6,218 bases of DNA. It comes from CAYJXJ01 sp964374095. GTDB taxonomy: Bacteria; Elusimicrobiota; Elusimicrobia; UBA1565; UBA9628. Positions 1 to 5,948 of this stretch are shown here, one piece after another. Positions within the stretch are counted from its first letter, which is position 1, and each line of letters begins with the position of its first letter. A program made the translations under genes and the position numbers. The stretch covers positions 1 through 6,218 of the forward strand of contig CAYJXJ010000238.1 of NCBI GenBank assembly GCA_964374095.1. The letters run 5' to 3'. Below the pieces are notes generated by a model that was not told the origin of the DNA, did not search any database, and saw only the letters and a program-made list of their open reading frames with translations.

Positions 1-448
1 TCATGAGGGTCGGGGAGTTGGGCAGGAAGTCCCAGCGCGAGAGCATCTCATAATCCTTCGTCCACCAGGCGTCGACGAGCTTGCGGGCCTCGGCTTGGGT
101 CGCGTAGACCGTCTCGAGGTTGCGCAGGAGCTTCATGAAATTGGCGTCGCGCTGGCTCGTTTCGGGGAGGCCTTCGTGGAAGAGCCACATCCTCGGCGCG
201 CGCCAGCCGGGGGGCGCCCCGCCGGTCTGCACGACGTAGTGGACGCCGGTGAAGGCGCCCCACTTCTCGGCGTCGGGATGGTTGAGGATTTCGGCGAGGG
301 CGACGTTATGGGCGACCCCGTCGAGCCACGCCTCGATGGAGGGGGCGTCGCGGAGGTACTTATCCTTGATGACCTTGGACTGATTCTCCGTTACTGAAAT
401 TTTGGGCAGCGCGCGCTTGGGTGCTTCGATTTCCGATTTATTCTTCAA
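1..448 (-). CDS. nrdJ: Class II (adenosylcobalamin-dependent) ribonucleotide reductase, N-terminal part
   Basis: Ribonucleotide reductases make the deoxynucleotides for DNA synthesis, and class II enzymes use adenosylcobalamin to generate the radical. Only the first 149 residues lie in the window and the gene continues past the left edge. Visible features are a low-complexity lead (residues 1-17), the helical N-terminal domain with ISVTENQSKVIKDKYL (17-32) and WLDGVAHNVALAE (41-53), RMWLFHEGL (86-94), NFMKLLRNL (103-111), and FLPNSPTLM (141-149). The last is the start of the conserved LPNSPTLMNAG block of the reductase barrel. The start is a TTG at 448, chosen because AGGAG sits 7 bases upstream and no in-frame ATG precedes the conserved region. 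Class II is preferred to class I from the N-terminal pattern; the cysteine and B12-binding regions that would prove it are outside the window. It is transcribed divergently from rplU. Confidence 0.82.
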   Translation of the reverse strand, partial: MKNKSEIEAPKRALPKISVTENQSKVIKDKYLRDAPSIEAWLDGVAHNVALAEILNHPDAEKWGAFTGVHYVVQTGGAPPGWRAPRMWLFHEGLPETSQRDANFMKLLRNLETVYATQAEARKLVDAWWTKDYEMLSRWDFLPNSPTLM

Positions 449-455
449 GTGACTT

Positions 456-460
456 CTCCT
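456..460 (-). promoter_or_regulatory. Ribosome binding site deciding the TTG start of nrdJ
   Basis: On the minus strand AGGAG (extended AGGAGAA) lies 7 bases before the TTG at 448. This is the best Shine-Dalgarno match in the neighbourhood and is the reason for accepting a TTG start. Confidence 0.7.
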
Positions 461-513
461 GGGTAACGTGCAACGAGTTTTGGCGAGAGGGCCCTCCCAG
501 TCCCTTAATCAAA

Positions 514-542
514 AGTGTAACAGCAAAGCTCGAACATGTCAA
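514..542 (-). promoter_or_regulatory. Sigma70-type promoter for nrdJ
   Basis: Read on the minus strand, a perfect TTGACA (-35, 542-537) is followed by a 17-bp spacer and TACACT (-10, 519-514, four of six consensus bases). Transcription would start near 507, giving a leader of about 60 nt before the TTG start. The leader contains the short self-complementary stretch GAGGGCCCTC. No cobalamin riboswitch would fit in so short a leader. Confidence 0.6.
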
Positions 543-557
543 ATTTCTCGTCGGGCG

Positions 558-589
558 GTCGCGGACCGGCTGTTTTTCCGGTCCGCGAC
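558..589. repeat. Perfect 12-bp inverted repeat with 8-base loop
   Basis: The arms GTCGCGGACCGG (558-569) and CCGGTCCGCGAC (578-589) are exact complements around an 8-base spacer, CTGTTTTT, with a further G·T pair outside. No T-run follows the stem on either strand and the flanking genes diverge, so it is not a normal intrinsic terminator. It lies about 15 bp upstream of the nrdJ -35 box, with arm centres 20 bp apart (two helical turns). It could be an operator or an RNA hairpin; its function is unknown. Confidence 0.6.
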
Positions 590-681
590 TAATCTTGAGC
601 CTCAAATAGCAGCTAATGATAGTACATGGAATATTGCGAGGGTGCCTTCCGTCGGAGAATGAAACCAGCATGCCCCCGCGG

Positions 682-711
682 TTGCGCCTGTGAGTCGGAG
701 TTTGCTAACAT
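682..711 (+). promoter_or_regulatory. Candidate promoter for rplU
   Basis: TTGCGC (682-687), an 18-bp spacer and TAACAT (706-711) preceded by TGC make a plausible extended -10 promoter. Transcription would begin near 718, so the mRNA would start almost exactly at the hairpin that precedes rplU. Each box matches only four of six consensus bases, and TTGAGC (595-600) with GATAGT (618-623) is a competing candidate further upstream. Confidence 0.35.
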
Positions 712-712
712 T

Positions 713-745
713 GTTTTCGCCGGCCAAAAGGCGGCCGGCGAAAAC
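713..745 (+). promoter_or_regulatory. Perfect 13-bp stem hairpin abutting the rplU start codon
   Basis: GTTTTCGCCGGCC (713-725) is exactly complementary to GGCCGGCGAAAAC (733-745), with a 7-base loop (726-732). The stem ends three bases before the rplU ATG, so it covers the region where a Shine-Dalgarno sequence would be, and no clear one is visible. In RNA it would be very stable and could limit ribosome access. In DNA it could be an operator with arm centres 20 bp apart. Autoregulatory leaders of L21 operons are known in some bacteria, but I cannot match this structure to a described one. Confidence 0.55.
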
Positions 746-748
746 GGC

Positions 749-1051
749 ATGTACGCGATAATCACAACCGGCGGTCGTCAATATTGGGTCGAGCCCGGAG
801 AGCTTCTGCGCGTTGAGAAGCTCGCGGGCGAGCCCGGCACGGAGATCACCTTCGAGGCCCTGTGGTCGGCGGGAGACGGCGACGGGGCGGCGCGCGCGCG
901 CGGCGGCAAGGTCGTCGCCGAGGTCGTGCGCGGCTGCCGCGGCCCCAAGATCATCGTCTTCAAGAAGCGGACCAAGAAGGCCTACCAAAAGACCCAAGGC
1001 CACCGCCAGGATCTCACCGAAATCCGGATCAAGAGCATCTCACCCAACTGA
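749..1051 (+). CDS. rplU: 50S ribosomal protein L21
   Basis: L21 is a structural protein of the large ribosomal subunit that binds 23S rRNA. The predicted product is 100 residues, close to the usual length of about 103. It starts with the typical MYAIITTGGRQYWVEPGE (1-18) and ends with the basic signature KIIVFKKRTKKAYQKTQGHR followed by a QDLTEIRIKSI tail (from about residue 67). The reading frame stays open upstream to an ATG at 626, but L21 homology begins exactly at the ATG at 749, so the upstream 41 codons are rejected. No clear Shine-Dalgarno site is visible; the start is preceded by the 713-745 hairpin. It is first in a run of co-directional genes, one base ahead of rpmA. Confidence 0.95.
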   Translation: MYAIITTGGRQYWVEPGELLRVEKLAGEPGTEITFEALWSAGDGDGAARARGGKVVAEVVRGCRGPKIIVFKKRTKKAYQKTQGHRQDLTEIRIKSISPN

Positions 1052-1052
1052 T

Positions 1053-1319
1053 ATGGCCCACACCAAAGCCCAAGGTTCGTCCTCGAACGGCCGCGACAGC
1101 AACGGCCAGCGCCTCGGCGTCAAGCGCTACGGCGGCCAGGTCGTCAAGGCCGGCATGGTGCTGGTGCGCCAGCGCGGCACCAAATTCCTGCCCGGCGTCA
1201 ACGTCGGCTGGGGCCGCGACGACACCCTCTTCGCGAAAGCCGACGGCGTCGTCACCTTCCAGTGGGCCTACAAGGACAAGAAGCGCATCAGCGTCCTGCC
1301 GGCGCCGGCCGCGGCCTAG
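1053..1319 (+). CDS. rpmA: 50S ribosomal protein L27
   Basis: L27 sits in the large subunit, and its N-terminal tail reaches the peptidyl transferase centre. The product is 88 residues (family about 85) and shows MAHTKAQGSSSNGRDS (1-16), RLGVKRYGGQVVKAG (20-34), RQRGTKFLPGVNVGWG (39-54) and the DDTLFAKADGVVTFQ block. The ATG is one base after the rplU stop, so translation is probably coupled. There is no Firmicutes-type N-terminal extension that would need Prp protease. Compared with the common MAHKKGGGS start, K4 is replaced by T and G7 by Q; I infer this is a lineage variant. The C-terminus ends in an Ala/Pro-rich tail. Confidence 0.96.
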   Translation: MAHTKAQGSSSNGRDSNGQRLGVKRYGGQVVKAGMVLVRQRGTKFLPGVNVGWGRDDTLFAKADGVVTFQWAYKDKKRISVLPAPAAA

Positions 1320-1346
1320 CCCCGCGTCCCGGGGCCGTCCCCTAAG

Positions 1347-2672
1347 ATGAAGTTCATCGACACCGCGCGCCTGCACGCCCGGGGCGGGCGCGGCGGGGCC
1401 GGGTGCCTGTCTTTCTGGCGGGACGCGCTGGTCGCCTTCGGCGGACCCGACGGCGGGGACGGCGGGCGCGGGGGAGCCGTCATCCTCGAGGCCTCGACGC
1501 GCCTTTCCACGCTCCTGGAGATGGCCCGCAACCCGCATGTCGAGGGCGGCGGCGGCGCGCCGGGCCGGTCCAACAGCAAGACCGGCGCCGAGGGAGAGGA
1601 CCGGGTGGTTTTGGTCCCCGTCGGGACCGTCGTCTACCGCAGGGTCCGCGGCGCCCCGGAGGGGCGCGTCCTCATCGCCGACCTCAAGGCCGCCGGGGAC
1701 CGCGTCGTCGCGGCCCAAGGCGGCCGCCCCGGGCGCGGCAATCTCTCATTCAAGAGCCGCGTCAACACGGCCCCGAGGATCTGCGAGAAGGGCGAACCCG
1801 GCGAGACCGCCGAGATCGACCTGGAACTGAAACTCCTGGCCGACGTCGGGCTGGTGGGCCTGCCCAACGCTGGAAAATCCACGCTGTTGGCCCGCGTCTC
1901 GGCGGCGCGTCCGAAGGTCGCCGACTACCCGTTCACGACGCTCTCGCCGCATCTGGGCGTGATCTCCCATAAGGGCGCGCAATTCACCGCGGCCGACATC
2001 CCGGGCCTGATCGAGGGCGCGCACTCCGGCAAGGGCCTGGGCGACGAATTCCTCCGCCATGTCGAGCGGACCCGCGTGCTGGTGCATCTGGTCGATCCCC
2101 TGGGGTTCGGGGGGGACTCGCCCGGGGAGGGGGTCCGCGTCATCGAGGGCGAGCTCGCCGAATTCGGGCGGGGGCTGGCCGAAAAGCCGCGCCTGCTCGT
2201 CGTCAGCAAGATGGACCTGGCCGAGGGAGAGGCGGTCCTGCGGGCCTTCCGGGCCCGCTGGCGCAAGCGCGACGTCATGGGCATATCGGGGGCCACCGGC
2301 CGCGGGGTGTCGGCCCTGCTCGACCGCGTCGCCTACGAGCTGTCCCGGGCGCCGGAGCCTCCGGTCTTGGAGCCGGCGCCGCCGCCCCGGGTCTCGGAAG
2401 GATTCCGGGTCGAGCGCGCGGGCCCCGGCCGCTTCTCGCTGAGCGGCCGGTTCGTGGAGCGGGCGGCCGCGATGCTCGACGTCTCCCTGCCCGAGGCCAT
2501 CGCCCGGTTCCAGAGGAGCCTCAAGCGCATCGGGGTGGACCGCGCCTTGCGCCTCGCGGGCGCCGTGGAGGGAGACCTCGTGCGCTGCGGCAAGACCGAA
2601 TTCGAATGGAGCGACGCGCCCCCGCGCCCACTGCCTCGCCTCAAGCGCCACCCGCGGACGCGGGTGTCTTAA
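1347..2672 (+). CDS. obgE: GTPase Obg (ribosome assembly and growth control)
   Basis: Obg/CgtA is a large-subunit-associated GTPase in late 50S assembly and the stringent response. The product is 441 residues, within the family range. The glycine-rich Obg fold covers about 1-158, including FGGPDGGDGGRGG (31-43). The G domain follows: P-loop GLPNAGKS (171-178), switch I YPFTT (194-198), G3 DIPG (217-220) with LIEGAHSGKGLGDEFLRH after it, G4 SKMD (287-290) and G5 SGA (314-316). A proline-rich linker (about 335-348) leads to the C-terminal OCT domain (about 350-422) and a basic tail. Two features are unusual: G4 has Ser for the usual Asn, and WRDALVA replaces the common RREKxxP segment of the Obg fold. 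The 27-bp gap after rpmA holds a 6-bp hairpin (1319-1324 with 1330-1335) without a T-run, and no clear Shine-Dalgarno site. The TAA stop overlaps the hpnC ATG by one base. Confidence 0.96.
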   Translation: MKFIDTARLHARGGRGGAGCLSFWRDALVAFGGPDGGDGGRGGAVILEASTRLSTLLEMARNPHVEGGGGAPGRSNSKTGAEGEDRVVLVPVGTVVYRRVRGAPEGRVLIADLKAAGDRVVAAQGGRPGRGNLSFKSRVNTAPRICEKGEPGETAEIDLELKLLADVGLVGLPNAGKSTLLARVSAARPKVADYPFTTLSPHLGVISHKGAQFTAADIPGLIEGAHSGKGLGDEFLRHVERTRVLVHLVDPLGFGGDSPGEGVRVIEGELAEFGRGLAEKPRLLVVSKMDLAEGEAVLRAFRARWRKRDVMGISGATGRGVSALLDRVAYELSRAPEPPVLEPAPPPRVSEGFRVERAGPGRFSLSGRFVERAAAMLDVSLPEAIARFQRSLKRIGVDRALRLAGAVEGDLVRCGKTEFEWSDAPPRPLPRLKRHPRTRVS

Positions 2673-3559
2673 TGGATACCCTGCGGGAGTACGAGGCGAG
2701 GGCCGCCGATCCCGCCGCTATCGGCGCGGCCTACGATTTCTGCGCGCGGCTGGCCTCCCGCCACTACGAGAATTTTCCCGTGGCCTCGCGTTGGCTCGCC
2801 CGCGGCCGGAGGCGCCATGTCGCCGCGCTCTACGCCTTCGCCCGTATCGCCGATGACTTCTCGGATGAGCCCGAGCACGAGGGCTCGCGCCGGGAGCGCC
2901 TGTTGGACTGGAGGCGGCGGCTGTGGGAGGCGGGCCGGGGAGCGCCGTCGGATCATCCCGTCTTCATCGCCCTCGCCGGCACCCTGCGCGAGCTCCAACT
3001 GCCCGTGGAGCCTTTCGACGATCTCCTGAGCGCTTTCCTGCAGGACGTTGAGAAGACCCGTTATAGGACTTTCGACGAAGTCCGGGACTACTGCCGGCGT
3101 TCCGCCGACCCCGTCGGGCGCATCGTGCTCATGATCCACGGCCTGCGGTCCGAGGAGCTGTTCCGCCGCTCCGACGCGATCTGCACCGCGCTCCAGCTCA
3201 CCAATTTTTGGCAGGACCTCTCCGTGGATGTGCGCAAGGACCGGATTTATCTCCCTCAGGACGAGATGGCGCGCGTGGGCTACTCCGAAGGGGAGCTGCG
3301 CATGGGCGTGGTCAACGAGAGGTTCCGGGAGTTGATGCGCCTCCAGACGCGCCGGACCCGCGACCTCTTCGAGGAGGGGCGCGGCCTCCCGGCCCGCCTG
3401 CCCTGGCCCCTCTCCTGGGAGATCCGGCTGACCTGGCTCGGCGGCGTGGCGGTGCTGCGGCAGGTCCGCGGGATGGATTTCGACACCCTGCGCCGGCGCC
3501 CGGCGCTCTCCAAATGGGATTGGATTCCCCTGTTGGCGCGCTCCTTGACGCGCCTGTGA
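2672..3559 (+). CDS. hpnC: Squalene pathway enzyme HpnC (hydroxysqualene synthase)
   Basis: HpnC belongs to the squalene/phytoene synthase family. In the HpnCDE route it converts presqualene diphosphate to hydroxysqualene, with loss of diphosphate and addition of water. The 295-residue product shows the HpnC-typical HYENFPVASR (31-40), YAFARIADDFSDE (54-66) with the first metal-binding motif D61xxxD65, FLQDVEKTRY (122-131), YCRRSADPVGR (140-150), and NFWQDLSVDVRKDRIYLP (178-195) with the second motif D182xxxD186. No signal peptide or clear membrane segment is seen. The ATG at 2672 shares its A with the obgE TAA stop (TAATG), which indicates translational coupling. An upstream in-frame ATG at 2606 lies inside the obgE C-terminal coding region and is unlikely. 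Assignment as HpnC rather than HpnD rests on the HYENFPVAS and NFWQD motifs. Confidence 0.92.
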   Translation: MDTLREYEARAADPAAIGAAYDFCARLASRHYENFPVASRWLARGRRRHVAALYAFARIADDFSDEPEHEGSRRERLLDWRRRLWEAGRGAPSDHPVFIALAGTLRELQLPVEPFDDLLSAFLQDVEKTRYRTFDEVRDYCRRSADPVGRIVLMIHGLRSEELFRRSDAICTALQLTNFWQDLSVDVRKDRIYLPQDEMARVGYSEGELRMGVVNERFRELMRLQTRRTRDLFEEGRGLPARLPWPLSWEIRLTWLGGVAVLRQVRGMDFDTLRRRPALSKWDWIPLLARSLTRL

Positions 3560-3607
3560 CCGAGGTGAATGGGGGCCGCTCCAAGCCGGGTCCGCCGACC
3601 AGCATCC

Positions 3608-3636
3608 TCGACCATCCAACTGTACCCGGGTACAGT
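3608..3636 (+). promoter_or_regulatory. Weak candidate promoter before hpnD
   Basis: TCGACC (3608-3613), a 17-bp spacer and TACAGT (3631-3636) each match four of six sigma70 consensus bases. The -10 element is the right half of the palindrome at 3619-3636, so a protein bound there would block this promoter. The fit is weak and could be chance in GC-rich DNA. Confidence 0.25.
3619..3636. promoter_or_regulatory. Perfect 18-bp palindrome in the hpnC-hpnD gap
   Basis: ACTGTACCCGGGTACAGT reads identically on both strands with no spacer. It sits in the 139-bp non-coding gap (3560-3698) of an otherwise tightly packed gene run. An uninterrupted palindrome with TGT...ACA ends is more like a binding site for a dimeric regulator than an RNA hairpin or terminator. 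No regulator is encoded in the window, so the binding protein is unknown. Confidence 0.5.
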
Positions 3637-3683
3637 CGGCGTGACGGCCTCTCCGCCGCGCTCGCAAGGGGCAAGGGTTGCAA

Positions 3684-3690
3684 GAGGGGG
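3684..3690 (+). promoter_or_regulatory. Ribosome binding site for hpnD
   Basis: The purine run AGAGGGGG (3683-3690) lies 8 bases before the ATG at 3699. It favours this ATG over the in-frame TTG at 3678, which lies upstream of the run. An ATG at 3691 opens only a three-codon frame (Met-Arg-Glu-stop), whose TGA overlaps the hpnD ATG as ATGA. Confidence 0.6.
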
Positions 3691-3698
3691 ATGCGCGA

Positions 3699-4547
3699 AT
3701 GACCGGCAACGCCGAGCGGGGTTCGAGCTTCTATCTGGGGTTTCTGTTCCTGCCGCGGGCCAAACGCGCCGCGCTGGCCGCTCTCTACGCCTTCTGCCGG
3801 CAGGTCGACGACGTGGCGGACTCCGGCGCGTACGGCCCTGACGAGGCCCGTCAACGGCTCGATTTCTGGCGCGGTGAGATCGACCGGCTTTTCGAGGGCC
3901 GTCCCACTCACCCCGTCGCCCGCGGCCTGGCTCCCCATGTCGCGGCCTTCCGCCTGCCCCGGGAGTCCTTCCTCGAGATCGTGCGGGGCTGCGAGATGGA
4001 TCTGGACAAGCGGCGCTATCGCACGATCGAAGACCTCCAGGGATACATGGCCCGCGTCGCCTCCTCCGTGGGCCTGGCCGCGGTCGAGATTTTCGGCTAC
4101 CGCCACACCCCGGCCCCCCGCGTCCGGGAGTTCGCCGTCCTCTTCGGGTACGCCTTCCAACTCACCAACATCATCCGCGACGTGGGCGAAGACCTCCGGC
4201 TGGGACGGGTTTATCTGCCGGAACAGGAACTGGAGTCGGCGGGCCTCTCGCCCGCGGACTTGCCCGGCGCGGGCGATTCGCCCGCATTTCTTTCGCTCAT
4301 GCGGCTGCAGTACTCCCGAGCCAAAGGGTACTACGCAGAGGCCCGCCGACGGCTGGACCCCCGCGACCGCCCCGCCATGATCGCCGCGGAGGTCATGGCC
4401 CATGTCTATGAAGGAGTGCTGGAGCGCATCCGCCAGGAGGATTACCCGGTGCTCCGCCGCCGCGTCAGCCTTTCCCGCTGGCGCAAGGCCGCCTGCGCGG
4501 CCCGGGCGTGGCTCTATTGCCGCGGCTGGACCAACGGGAAGCCGTGA
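3699..4547 (+). CDS. hpnD: Presqualene diphosphate synthase HpnD
   Basis: HpnD joins two farnesyl diphosphate molecules head to head to give presqualene diphosphate, the substrate of HpnC. The 282-residue product is a squalene/phytoene synthase homologue: SSFYLGFLFLPRAKR (9-23), YAFCRQVDDVAD (30-41) with D37xxxD41, GCEMDLDKRRY (97-107), and FQLTNIIRDVGEDLRLGRVYLP (153-174) with D161xxxD165. The second aspartate region is the classic phytoene-synthase type (NIIRDVGED), unlike the NFWQD of HpnC, which separates the paralogues. It has its own purine-rich ribosome site after a 139-bp gap, and its TGA overlaps the hpnE GTG start (GTGA). Phytoene or dehydrosqualene synthase is the alternative reading, but the flanking hpnC and hpnE argue for HpnD. 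Confidence 0.92.
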   Translation: MTGNAERGSSFYLGFLFLPRAKRAALAALYAFCRQVDDVADSGAYGPDEARQRLDFWRGEIDRLFEGRPTHPVARGLAPHVAAFRLPRESFLEIVRGCEMDLDKRRYRTIEDLQGYMARVASSVGLAAVEIFGYRHTPAPRVREFAVLFGYAFQLTNIIRDVGEDLRLGRVYLPEQELESAGLSPADLPGAGDSPAFLSLMRLQYSRAKGYYAEARRRLDPRDRPAMIAAEVMAHVYEGVLERIRQEDYPVLRRRVSLSRWRKAACAARAWLYCRGWTNGKP

Positions 4548-5893
4548 GCGCGGATACCCTGGTCCTGGGCGGGGGATTCGCCGGCCTCTCCTGCGCCGCC
4601 GCGCTCGCCGAGCGCGGCGCGCGGGTGCTGGTCGCGGAGAAAAAATCCCACCTGGGCGGCCGGGCGTATTCCTTCAAGGACCCCGAGACCGGGGCGAGCG
4701 TCGACAACGGACAGCATCTGTTCATGGGCTGCTACCGGCATACCCGGCGCTTTCTCGCGCGCATCGGCCGCGCGGACAGGCTCTCTTTCGGGGACCGGGT
4801 CCGGATCGATTTCGTCGATTCCACCGGATCCCGGGCGCGTCTGAGCCTGCCGCGCGTTCTGGGCGCTCCCTGGAATTTCGCCGCGGGGGTTTGGGGGCTC
4901 AAGGGGTTGACGCTCCGCGACCGGCTCGGCCTGCGGCGCCTCCACCGGGAACTCTCGCGGCTGAGGCGGGGGGGAATCTCTCCCTGGCATGACACCGTCA
5001 CGGTCCGGCAGTGGCTCGATTCCTTGGACCAGTCGCGCCGCATCCAGGAGCGGCTCTTCGATCCCATCGCCCTCGGGGCCCTCAACGAGGACCCGGCCGT
5101 GGGCGCGGCCACCCGCTTGGGCCAGGGATTGCTGTTNNNNNNNNNNTATGTTATCGTTTGTGGTGACCGGGAGGGGGCGCGCTTCGGCTTGGCCGCCGTG
5201 GGCCTGAGCGAGCTCTACACCGACGCGGCCCGGGACTACATCGAGTCGCGCGGGGGGCGCGTGCGGCTCGGCGCGGGCGCCGAATCCTTGATCGAAAGCG
5301 ACGGGCGCGTGCGGGGGGTCCGGTTGCGGGACGGCGGGGAACTGCGGGCCGAGCACGTCGTGTCCACCCTGGCCCCGTGGGACCTCGCCAAACTCCGGCT
5401 GCCGCGGGCCCTGCGCGGCCCATGGCAGAGCCTCTCCGGAGCGCCCATCGTGAGCCTCTGCCTGTGGCTGGACCGGCCGGTCGTCACGGAGCCCATCGTG
5501 GGCCTCTTGGGAACGACGATCCAGTGGGCGTTCAATAAGAGCCGCATCTTCCGCGACCAGGACGGCGGAGGGCAATACCTCGCCCTGGTCATCAGCGGCG
5601 CGCGCGGCCCCGTGGGCCTCAAGCCCTCCGAACTCCTGGCCGCGGCGCGCCGCGATCTGACGCGGTGCTTTCCTGAATTCAAAAAAGCTAAGATCAGGCA
5701 CTGGCGCGTGGTCAAGGAACCCTTCGCGACGATCTCGCCGTCTCCCGGCACGGAGGCCGTGAGGCCCGCGCCGGGAACCGGGATGCCGGGGTTTTACTTC
5801 GCGGGGGACTGGACGCGCACGGGGCTGCCCGCCACCATCGAAAGCGCCGTGGCCAGCGCGCACCGCGTGGCCGGAATGATCGCCGCAGGGTGA
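4544..5893 (+). CDS. hpnE: Hydroxysqualene dehydroxylase HpnE (FAD enzyme), with a sequencing gap
   Basis: HpnE is an FAD-dependent amine-oxidase/phytoene-desaturase-like enzyme that reduces hydroxysqualene to squalene, the last step of the HpnCDE route. About 449 residues are predicted if the 10 N reflect true length. Visible motifs are the Rossmann GGGFAGL (9-15), acidic E32 ending the second strand, HLGGRAYSF (36-44), DNGQHLFMGCY (54-64), VGLSELYTDAAR (219-230), and the C-terminal FAD motif FYFAGDWTRTGLPATIESAV (417-436). The GTG at 4544 is chosen because it gives a 4-bp GTGA overlap with hpnD and places the Rossmann strand right at the N-terminus; an in-frame GTG at 4508 would add 12 residues. 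Both sides of the gap are in the same frame. A carotenoid desaturase is the alternative, less likely given hpnC and hpnD. Confidence 0.9.
   Translation: MSADTLVLGGGFAGLSCAAALAERGARVLVAEKKSHLGGRAYSFKDPETGASVDNGQHLFMGCYRHTRRFLARIGRADRLSFGDRVRIDFVDSTGSRARLSLPRVLGAPWNFAAGVWGLKGLTLRDRLGLRRLHRELSRLRRGGISPWHDTVTVRQWLDSLDQSRRIQERLFDPIALGALNEDPAVGAATRLGQGLLXXXXYVIVCGDREGARFGLAAVGLSELYTDAARDYIESRGGRVRLGAGAESLIESDGRVRGVRLRDGGELRAEHVVSTLAPWDLAKLRLPRALRGPWQSLSGAPIVSLCLWLDRPVVTEPIVGLLGTTIQWAFNKSRIFRDQDGGGQYLALVISGARGPVGLKPSELLAAARRDLTRCFPEFKKAKIRHWRVVKEPFATISPSPGTEAVRPAPGTGMPGFYFAGDWTRTGLPATIESAVASAHRVAGMIAAG
5137..5146. other. Assembly gap (10 N) inside hpnE
   Basis: Ten undetermined bases cover residues 198-201 of HpnE. 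The coding frame is the same on both sides. The roughly 20 bases right of the gap are visibly more AT-rich than their surroundings and encode a segment (YVIVC) that does not look like the family, so the bases next to the gap may also be unreliable. The true gap length is unknown. Confidence 0.97.
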
Positions 5894-5937
5894 GATCGCC
5901 ATGACCGACGGGAAGGGCTGATTCCTTGCGCCGGTTG

Positions 5938-5943
5938 GGGAGG
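5938..5943 (+). promoter_or_regulatory. Ribosome binding site for dcd
   Basis: GGGAGG (within GGGGAGGAAA) lies 5 bases before the GTG at 5949 and 8 bases before the TTG at 5952. It supports a dcd start here but cannot decide between the two codons. Confidence 0.65.
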
Positions 5944-5948
5944 AAACC

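Noticed and set aside
449..557. Cobalamin riboswitch or NrdR box upstream of nrdJ
   Set aside because: The predicted leader is only about 60 nt and shows no B12-box-like sequence; the region around the -10 has an ACACTT stretch but no paired NrdR boxes.
421..671. Short open frames on both strands in the divergent intergenic region
   Set aside because: They overlap promoters and inverted repeats, have no clear ribosome sites and encode no recognisable motifs.
626..748. N-terminal extension of L21 from the ATG at 626
   Set aside because: L21 homology starts exactly at 749, and the extension would have no Shine-Dalgarno site and would translate through the hairpin region.
1319..1335. Terminator between rpmA and obgE
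   Set aside because: The stem is only 6 bp and no T-run follows; the genes are 27 bp apart and normally co-transcribed.
3312..4403. Long minus-strand open frames opposite obgE, hpnC and hpnD (1746-2651, 2669-3709, 3312-4403)
   Set aside because: They lie opposite well-supported genes and show only the Ala/Gly/Arg/Pro-rich composition expected from antisense of high-GC codons.
5901..5921. Six-codon open frame ATG...TGA between hpnE and dcd
   Set aside because: It is very short, lacks a ribosome site, and is expected by chance.
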